DNA of 64,000 bases from Desulfobacterium sp. (GTDB lineage: Bacteria > Desulfobacterota > Desulfobacteria > Desulfobacterales > Desulfobacteraceae): assembly GCA_016342325.1 (NCBI GenBank), contig JAEINR010000013.1, positions 1 to 64,000 of the forward strand, in the 5' to 3' direction. The notes below the pieces were generated by a model that saw nothing but the letters and a program-made list of their open reading frames with translations, did not search any database and was not told the origin of the DNA. How positions within the stretch are numbered: position 1 is the first letter of the stretch; each line of letters begins with the position of its first letter. This document shows, one piece after another, positions 57,975 through 64,000 of this stretch. A program made the translations under genes and the position numbers.

Positions 57975-59708
57975 TCATTCCCCCGGGTGGTCCAGCGCCT
58001 CACGGATTTTCCAGGAAAGATCCTTCATAAGGATGGGCTTCATGATAAGGCCCTTGATGCCCAGTTCCGTCATTTTTTCACCGGACAGCTCCTCACTGAA
58101 CCCCGTGCACAGCAGTACTCGAATATTCGGGCGGATGGCGATGAGGGCAGCTGCCAGGGTGTCTCCGGCCATATTGGGCATCGCCATATCCGTGATCACC
58201 AGGTTAAAGCGGTCGGGGGTGGAGCGGAAGGCCTCCAGGGCTTCGATGCTGCTGGTGCGGGCGGTTACCTGATACCCCAACCGGGACAGCATTTTTTTCT
58301 CCATGGAGATGATGGCCTCTTCATCATCCACAAGCAGAATGTGTTCGGAACCCATCTTGACCGATCCTTTGGGTGTGGCCGGCTGTTTTTCGGAATATCG
58401 CTTCACCACCGGGAAGTAGATATGGATGTCGGTTCCCCGGCCTGGCTCGCTGTCCACGCGGATGCCGCCATGCATACTTTTGACAATGCCATGGACCACG
58501 GCAAGGCCCATTCCGGTGCCCTTCCCCTTTTTTTTTGTTGTGAAAAACGGGAAGAAGATTTTATCCTCCACCGCCTTGGGCATCCCGGTTCCCGTATCGG
58601 CCACTGTCAAGCAGGCATAAATCCCTGGTTTAACATCCATGCGCACCGTATCCGGCTCCCCAAGCGCCACCTCCCTGAGACCCACGGTTATTACTCCGCC
58701 ATCCATGGCATGGTAAGCGTTGGTGGTGAGGTTCATGACGATCTGGTGAATCTGGGTCGGATCCGCATTTATGATGCCGCAATCCTTTTTGATATCCTGC
58801 TTGATGGCAATGGTGGTGGGGATGGTGGACCGAATCAGCTTCAAGGCCTCCCTGATCACGGGTTGAGCCTTCATGGGTTTCTGTGTGTGGTTGTCCTGGC
58901 GGGAAAACGTCAGGATCTGTTTCACCAGGTCGCTTGCCCGAAGGGCCCCGGCATGGATCGCCTGGAGGCTCTTTTTAAATGGGCTGTCCCCGGGCACATC
59001 CGCCAACAAAATTTCCGTGTAGCCCAGGATGGGAAATAGAATGTTGTTAAAATCGTGGGCAATACCACCGGCAAGGGTTCCAATGGATTCCATTTTATGG
59101 GCCTGCTGAAGCTGGGTCTGGAGCTCTGTTTTTTCTTTTTCCATCTGCCGGATGGGGGTCATGTCCACATCCATGCAGAACATTTCCTTGCCCTGCTGGG
59201 TCGTATGCATCACATGGGATGAAAACACATGCACATCCCTCCCTTTTTTGTTTTGGAGGCAGAGGGTTCCCGCTGGGATCTTCTCCCCGTATTTCACCCA
59301 TCGATGATGAAGCATTTTGACATGGTTACGCATGGCATTCGGGATAATCAGGTCCTCAAGCTTTCTGCCCAGGGCTTCCTGTTCTGTATAGCCATACAGC
59401 TTTTCACTGGCAGGGTTCCAGAAAATTACTCGGCGATCTTCATCGTACCCCTGGATGGAGATCTCCGCCACACCCTCGATTAGTTCACGGAAACGCCTTT
59501 CACTGTCCCGAAGGGCCTCATCTGTTTGCATCTTTTGGGTCACATCCCGTCCGCCACCCAGGGTGTCGATCATCTCCCTGGAATCATAGGGTAAGGGGGC
59601 CATGTGAACATCTGGAACCAGGTGCTCCCCTCGGATTCTTTTTTCGTCAATCCGTTTATTTTCTAATTCGTGAACTCTTTTCTCTAATTCTTCATAGCTT
59701 GGTTTCAT
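57975..59708 (-). CDS. PAS sensor histidine kinase with C-terminal receiver domain
   Basis: 577 residues, cytoplasmic. A short N-terminal coiled coil leads into a PAS domain (about 70-185: SERRFRELIEGVAEISIQGYD, FWNPASEKLYGYTEQEALG). HisKA has phospho-His H218 in GGIAHDFNNILFPILGY, the HATPase has LTTNAYHAMDGG, VADTGTGMP and GTGMGLAVV, and the receiver (about 450-570) has ILLVDDEEAI, the Asp in LVITDMAMPNMAG and the Lys in GLIMKP. The signal and output are unknown. No operon partner; its start region has a family A repeat upstream. Confidence 0.93.
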   Translation of the reverse strand: MKPSYEELEKRVHELENKRIDEKRIRGEHLVPDVHMAPLPYDSREMIDTLGGGRDVTQKMQTDEALRDSERRFRELIEGVAEISIQGYDEDRRVIFWNPASEKLYGYTEQEALGRKLEDLIIPNAMRNHVKMLHHRWVKYGEKIPAGTLCLQNKKGRDVHVFSSHVMHTTQQGKEMFCMDVDMTPIRQMEKEKTELQTQLQQAHKMESIGTLAGGIAHDFNNILFPILGYTEILLADVPGDSPFKKSLQAIHAGALRASDLVKQILTFSRQDNHTQKPMKAQPVIREALKLIRSTIPTTIAIKQDIKKDCGIINADPTQIHQIVMNLTTNAYHAMDGGVITVGLREVALGEPDTVRMDVKPGIYACLTVADTGTGMPKAVEDKIFFPFFTTKKKGKGTGMGLAVVHGIVKSMHGGIRVDSEPGRGTDIHIYFPVVKRYSEKQPATPKGSVKMGSEHILLVDDEEAIISMEKKMLSRLGYQVTARTSSIEALEAFRSTPDRFNLVITDMAMPNMAGDTLAAALIAIRPNIRVLLCTGFSEELSGEKMTELGIKGLIMKPILMKDLSWKIREALDHPGE

Positions 59709-60056
59709 TGGCCTGTTCTCTGCTAAAAAAAAAGAGATCTGATTCCCTTGCCAAAATAACGCGAAAATCAGAGCTAAGAAGCTAAATATTCTTTGGCAAG
59801 CTTTTATAATGCAAAGGATAACCCAAGCTTCTCAAAAAAACCAGTAGAATTCTTGAATTGCGATTTTGTGCTTGGTCTGGCAGGGACCTCTTCCAGCGTC
59901 GGTGATGACACGGTCGGGGAGGTTGCAAAAAAAGCCGGAATTCTCCCGGGGGAGGATACGGCAAGATGAAAAAAAAATGGGGGCTTGGCACTGCCGGTTT
60001 CACCCCCCGGAGCCATTGACTTTATACGGCGATGGCGCATTCCTGGGGATTCATTG
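59709..60056. other. 348-bp gap with a family A repeat
   Basis: No gene is supported. Contains repeat copy 6 and an unassigned stretch (about 59790-60056) with small overlapping frames on both strands that lack ribosome sites and family features. The promoter of the kinase gene presumably lies here, but none was clear. Confidence 0.55.
59711..59785 (+). repeat. Dispersed repeat family A, copy 6
   Basis: CTGATTCCCTTGCCAAAATA, then GCGAAAATCAG, GAGCTAAGAAGCTAA. The left CCTGGACAAGCC part is reduced to GCCTGTTCTCTG and an A-run. It lies directly upstream of the PAS kinase gene. Confidence 0.85.
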
Positions 60057-61010
60057 TTACAGCCAGTGATTTTTTTTCAGAATCAGGAGCTGAAGAATCA
60101 CAACAGATACCAGCACAACCGCAATGATGAGAAATGCATGGGGGTTATCCGCCCCGGGAATGCCGCCCACATTGATGCCCAGAAGGCCGGTAAAAAAGCT
60201 CAGGGGCAGGAAGATGATCGTTATGATGGACAGCACATACATTCGGCTGTTGAGCTGTTGGGCGTTTTGACTGATCCATTCTTCCTGGATGATGGCGGCC
60301 TGATCTCTCATGGCGTCCAGGTCTTCGATGCAGCGGACCAGGGTGTGGCCGGCTTCCCGGAGCCTGAGGCGACCGGCTTTTGTGAGCCAGGGCAGGGGGT
60401 CGCCCGATAGCCGGGTCAGGGCGTCCCGCTGGGGCGCAAGGTAACGGCGTATGATAATGATGCGATGCCTGAATTGCATGAGGTTGGATTTCAGTTCCTG
60501 GCCCATCCGGTCCAGGGTGGCCTCCTCCAGTTCGTCGATCTCGTTCCGGCAGACTGCCAGGGCGTCTTCAATGCCCTCGACAAGTCCCCTGACAAGGAGG
60601 ACCAGGAATTCGGACATGTTTTTAGGGCCTCGTCCCTGGGCCAGCAGGTTTTCAATTTGGGCGATAGACCTGAGATCCCTTGCACTGGAACTAAAGACCC
60701 GGTTCTTTTCCACCCACAGGCGCAGGGCGATCATGTCTTCGGGGGAATCCTGATCTTCATAGTTGATGCCCCGCAGGGAGAGCATGAGACCCTCGTCCAG
60801 AACTTGAGATCTGGGGCGGGTCTCTTCTGAAATAAGGGCTTCCCTGGCAATGGGAGCCAGTCCTGTCTGCTGTTTTAGCCAGGCAAGGTCGTCCGGGTTT
60901 TCATAATCCATGTGAACCCAGATCAAGGTGTTGTCTTCCTTTTCCGGGTCAAGTTCCTGGGGGGAAATGGGGGTGCCGTTACCTTTACGGTCCATGCGGT
61001 AGATGTTCAT
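60057..61010 (-). CDS. zntB: ZntB/CorA-family divalent metal transporter
   Basis: 317 residues. The large N-terminal cytoplasmic domain (WVHMDYENPDDLAWLKQQTGL, EGLMLSLRGIN) and long helices lead to two C-terminal membrane segments with the family loop motif GINVGGIPGADNPHAF. GINVGG in place of CorA's YGMN is the ZntB variant. ZntB carries zinc, probably coupled to protons. ATG 61010 follows AGGAAG; 23 earlier in-frame codons lack a site. It diverges from the MscS gene. Confidence 0.92.
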   Translation of the reverse strand: MNIYRMDRKGNGTPISPQELDPEKEDNTLIWVHMDYENPDDLAWLKQQTGLAPIAREALISEETRPRSQVLDEGLMLSLRGINYEDQDSPEDMIALRLWVEKNRVFSSSARDLRSIAQIENLLAQGRGPKNMSEFLVLLVRGLVEGIEDALAVCRNEIDELEEATLDRMGQELKSNLMQFRHRIIIIRRYLAPQRDALTRLSGDPLPWLTKAGRLRLREAGHTLVRCIEDLDAMRDQAAIIQEEWISQNAQQLNSRMYVLSIITIIFLPLSFFTGLLGINVGGIPGADNPHAFLIIAVVLVSVVILQLLILKKNHWL

Positions 61011-61124
61011 GGTGTTTTCTTCCTGTTCGCTTGTTCGCTTGTTTGATTTAGTTGCTTGATCTGTTGTGGATTCTATCATACTCTTTTTGGATCGGCTAAA
61101 TCAAATAATCAAAAGGAGATGTTT

Positions 61125-63698
61125 ATGCCTGTTTGTCGTGGGTGCGGGAATTGGCTTGGAAGGGGGTGGGTCATTCTGATGTTGCTTCTCCTTGCCTGGG
61201 GCTCTTTTTCGGGGCCCGTATGGGGGGCGCAGAATGCGGTTGATCTCTCTCCGGGTAAAGAAGGGAATACCGACTTGGATTACCAGGTCATCAATGAGAA
61301 TCTTTCCCTGGACCTGGATCGGGGAAAGGAGACCCTGGGTTCAGAGACCATTGAGTGGAAGGCGTTTCGGGAGGATCTTGCAAAACAGGAACAGGAGATT
61401 AAAAAATACAGGATCGATCTCTCCGTCCATGCCAAGGGCCTGATCTCCGGGACAAGGGATCTGAAAAAACTGGAATCGGACTGGCATTACCTTAAGCCAA
61501 AGGGCGAGGGGCTGGATGAGTCGGTTCTACAGATTCAAAAGCGGATTGAACTCCTTGGGGGAGAACTCAGCCGGGCTGAGGAGGAAAGCAGCTTGAATAA
61601 GGCTTATTCCAGGGAAGTTCTTGCAGCAGTTAATCCTTCCCATGGGGACATTGCCCGTCTCCGGAAGAACTTCAAGGCCTTGGGACGTATCAACGAGAAG
61701 AGGCAACAGACCCTGACCCATCTTTTGGCGGCCCACCAAAAGACCCTGGTCGATATTGCAGCCGTTCAAAATGAGTATCTGACTCTATCCCAGAAATACA
61801 GCAGGGAGGTAGCCGATCGAAAAAAGCAGATCCTTTTTGAAAAGGGCAGGTCTCCTTTGGGCAGCATCTCCCTGGTGGAGATGATCAGGGAAATGGGCGG
61901 GCTATACCAGCGCGGCCTGACCATGGCCACGGCCCATTTCGGTCCGGAGCAGAAAGGGCGGTTTGTCTCAATCCATCTAATTGTTTTTATCCTTCTCCTG
62001 GCCCTCTGGTTTGTCTCCTTGATTCGCTTCAGGGGAGGGTGGGACAGGCTGGTCAGGAAGCAGTGTCTGGACAGGGGGGAGCCCCAGAAACATTTTTGCA
62101 TGATTGTCCGGCAGTCCATTCTTCTGGCGGGGGTTGCTGCTTATTTTTTCCTGTATGGGGCCCTGGTGCAGGCCCCCGGTGCAAGGACGGCGTTGATGGT
62201 GGTTTCCCGGCTGATCATGGCTTTTTTATTCATTGACTGGGTGCTCTTTTTTCTGGAGGTGCCGGGGAAGGCCAGGGAGCACTTTGATGCCCGTCGGCTC
62301 CTGGTCTGGAATTTGTTTTTGCGGGGGCTTTTCCCCGTGATCTGTGTCAATCTGATCTTTGATATTCTCTATGCCCACAACCACATGGTTCCTGTTTTCC
62401 TGAGGCTCTTCATGGGGTGTTACCTGCTGGCGGGTTTTTTTGTGATGACCTTTCGGTTGAGACTGCCTACCACAAAAGAAGGTAAACCGATTGCAAGGCC
62501 CATGCTGTTCAAGCTGGCCGTGTCCGGAGGGAAGCTGGTGCTTTTGTCCGGCCTGCTCATGGAGCTATTCGGGTATGGGGCCCTTTCCATTTACTGGTAT
62601 CTTTCCTGGGTTTATTCCGTGGCCATTTTTATCTGGAGCTGGCATTTTTTGTGCCTGCTGCTTGATTTCAGGTCCCACCAGAAGGAGGAGGTGACCCGGG
62701 ATCCTTATTTCAGCGAGGTGGTGAGTCACGGGCATCCGGTAAAGTGGTTCCTGCTCCAGGTGGGGTGGGTTGCATGGTCTCTGGTGACTCTGGTGCTGGT
62801 GGTGCTGGCCTGGAGCCGGGACTGGCAAGTGGTGGTCGGCATGTTTACTTTTCTGAACCATCCGTTTCAGCTGGGCAGTCTTACCTTCAGCATCATGAAC
62901 TGTTTCTATGCAGTTCTCACCGTGGCTGCCACCCATGTGGTAACCCGTTTGGGCAAGCGGCTTTTGTTGAGCAAAATCCTGGTGGACAGCGGTTTTGAAT
63001 CAAGCGCTCAGAACTCCATCTCCATGATCACGGTCTATACCCTGTGGATGTTCGGGATACTGCTCGCCCTTCATGTGTTCGGCCTCGGCACCACCTCCCT
63101 CACCGTTGCCTTTGGCGCTTTGGGCATCGGGCTTGGGTTTGGTCTACAAAATATTTTCAACAACTTCGTCAGCGGTATCATCCTCTTGTTTGAGCGCCCC
63201 ATCCAGGTGGGGGATGATATCGAGATCAACGGCACCTGGGCCCAGGTCCGAAAGATCAATGTTCGTTCCACCGTTGTTCAGACCTATGACAACGCGTCCC
63301 TGATTATCCCCAACTCCGATTTCATCAGTGCCCAGGTGATCAACTGGACCTTGAAAGACAAACGGATTCGGCGGAAGATCAACGTGGGGGTGGCCTATGG
63401 TTCGGACATTCAGTTGGTGCGGGAGAGCCTGCTTGGGATTTCCGGCGTACACAGACAGGTACTGGCCCATCCCTGTGCGGACGTCCTGTTTGCCGATTTC
63501 GGGGACAGTGCCCTCTTGTTTGTGCTTCGGTTCTGGACCAACGTGGATCTAATGTTGAAAGTGGAGACGGATCTTCGTTTTGAGATCGATCGGGTTTTTA
63601 AAGAGAAGGGGATTGTTATCGCCTTTCCCCAGCTGGATCTGCACCTGGATAAGGCGGTGGTGCATCTTGATCCGGGTGCTGAAGCATCTCGTGGTTGA
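61125..63698 (+). CDS. Large mechanosensitive channel of the MscS family
   Basis: 857 residues. The signal peptide (VILMLLLLAWGSFSGPVWGAQ) precedes an extended periplasmic coiled-coil domain (about 70-265) as in MscK/YbdG-like channels. Multiple membrane helices span about 285-660. The MscS pore helix and beta domain are clear: LTVAFGALGIGLGFGLQNIF, NNFVSGIILLFERPIQVGDDIEI and IIPNSDFISAQVINWT. ATG 61125 is preferred, since AAAGGAG would overlap an ATG at 61119. It releases solutes on hypoosmotic shock. Confidence 0.93.
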   Translation: MPVCRGCGNWLGRGWVILMLLLLAWGSFSGPVWGAQNAVDLSPGKEGNTDLDYQVINENLSLDLDRGKETLGSETIEWKAFREDLAKQEQEIKKYRIDLSVHAKGLISGTRDLKKLESDWHYLKPKGEGLDESVLQIQKRIELLGGELSRAEEESSLNKAYSREVLAAVNPSHGDIARLRKNFKALGRINEKRQQTLTHLLAAHQKTLVDIAAVQNEYLTLSQKYSREVADRKKQILFEKGRSPLGSISLVEMIREMGGLYQRGLTMATAHFGPEQKGRFVSIHLIVFILLLALWFVSLIRFRGGWDRLVRKQCLDRGEPQKHFCMIVRQSILLAGVAAYFFLYGALVQAPGARTALMVVSRLIMAFLFIDWVLFFLEVPGKAREHFDARRLLVWNLFLRGLFPVICVNLIFDILYAHNHMVPVFLRLFMGCYLLAGFFVMTFRLRLPTTKEGKPIARPMLFKLAVSGGKLVLLSGLLMELFGYGALSIYWYLSWVYSVAIFIWSWHFLCLLLDFRSHQKEEVTRDPYFSEVVSHGHPVKWFLLQVGWVAWSLVTLVLVVLAWSRDWQVVVGMFTFLNHPFQLGSLTFSIMNCFYAVLTVAATHVVTRLGKRLLLSKILVDSGFESSAQNSISMITVYTLWMFGILLALHVFGLGTTSLTVAFGALGIGLGFGLQNIFNNFVSGIILLFERPIQVGDDIEINGTWAQVRKINVRSTVVQTYDNASLIIPNSDFISAQVINWTLKDKRIRRKINVGVAYGSDIQLVRESLLGISGVHRQVLAHPCADVLFADFGDSALLFVLRFWTNVDLMLKVETDLRFEIDRVFKEKGIVIAFPQLDLHLDKAVVHLDPGAEASRG

Positions 63699-63842
63699 GG
63701 GCAATGCCGATCCGGGTCAAAGGGGAACCTGGGCTTTGGAGTGGCGATTACCATGAAACGTCAAGCTGCTTATTATCGTTGTAAAAACGATTCATATCCA
63801 TTAGAATCTCATTTTACTTAAGTCAGCAAAAGGAGCGATCTT

Positions 63843-64000
63843 TTGGATATTATAGATATGAAAAAGATGACCCAGTTCAACCATCTGAATCTTTTTTCCA
63901 TGGGGTACAGGGACCGTAAGGGCAAGGAAAAATCCTGGATCTTTGCATCCCGGTGTGATGAGCCCTGCGCCCTGAACGGCAAGGACCCGGTTCCCGATGC
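63843..64000 (+). CDS. NUDIX-type hydrolase, 5' part only
   Basis: The gene runs off the right edge; about 52 codons are visible. It starts at TTG, placed 7 bases after AGGAG; an ATG five codons on is too far from the site. The visible peptide (FNHLNLFSMGYRDRKGKEKS, then WIFASR) matches the opening of a NUDIX hydrolase group where an N-terminal strand pair precedes the NUDIX box. The box itself is beyond the window, so the assignment is tentative. Confidence 0.5.
   Translation, partial: MDIIDMKKMTQFNHLNLFSMGYRDRKGKEKSWIFASRCDEPCALNGKDPVPD

Noticed and set aside
59804-60040. Small overlapping ORFs on both strands
   Set aside because: No ribosome sites, no conserved features, low-complexity composition; treated as intergenic.

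Overview
The window looks like chromosomal DNA from an anaerobic, probably sulfate-reducing member of the Desulfobacterota, most likely a Desulfobacteraceae-like lineage. This is inferred from gene style, not from a marker gene: a tungstate transporter of the TupABC type, secreted proteins ending in dockerin-like DGDVDG tails, large hybrid sensor kinases, a bifunctional TrpCF, and many intergenic palindromic repeats. No rRNA, tRNA, complete insertion sequence, prophage or CRISPR array was seen. A group II intron reverse-transcriptase remnant is the only recognisable mobile-element coding sequence.

Layout. 1-117 is a 13-bp tandem repeat cut by the window edge. 163-5934 holds a TetR regulator divergent from a five-gene operon in which two proteins with SCP2-like lipid-binding folds bracket a class III aminotransferase and a split transketolase. 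A palindromic operator lies on the operon promoter. 6049-6528 is a small unknown protein. 6548-9925 (minus) is a c-di-GMP pair: a PilZ-thioesterase fusion followed by a membrane histidine kinase/receiver/HD-GYP protein. 10190-18472 encodes a transglutaminase-like protein, an ABC ATPase and, after about 4.3 kb of unlike material (two dockerin-tailed secreted proteins, an AT-rich binding protein, an intron remnant), an ABC-2 type permease. 18505-22983 has NudC, an AraC regulator with a DUF2000 protein, a 2-hydroxyacid dehydrogenase and a Gln-rich exported protein.

23309-29164 is a translesion 'mutasome' cassette: LexA, a DUF72/YecE protein in the place usually taken by ImuA, a catalytically dead ImuB-like Y-family protein with a beta-clamp motif, and DnaE2. 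29182-31619 (minus) is an NMT1/THI5-type ABC importer. 31807-33472 is a YbjN-PspA-DUF4178 envelope-stress operon, with a TrkA-type potassium channel upstream. 34746-38359 has a NifU-like scaffold, a TetR regulator and the tungstate importer. 38559-44961 is a mixed stretch: J-domain protein, phosphodiesterase, lysophospholipase-like hydrolase, nucleoside transporter, solitary short flagellin, SUMF1-like protein, LysM protein.

44963-49804 (minus) is a trpEGD(CF) operon with its own promoter, a WWW-containing leader peptide that starts at TTG, and an attenuator. trpBA are not next to it. 49946-53327 is a sensor kinase overlapping a B12/radical SAM protein, and 53521-54168 is a hemolysin III-like protein. 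54248-57891 is an NfeD-NfeD-FloA membrane-microdomain operon. 57975-63698 has a PAS sensor kinase with receiver, ZntB and a large MscS channel. A NUDIX gene is cut by the right edge.

Two families of intergenic palindromic repeats run through the window. One is about 75 bp and begins with a CCTGGACAAGCC motif (six copies, three of them around lexA). The other has a core like CAATAAGCTAAG..TGACCCC (three copies at 40-bp period inside the first operon, and a perfect 21-bp inverted pair before the hemolysin III gene).
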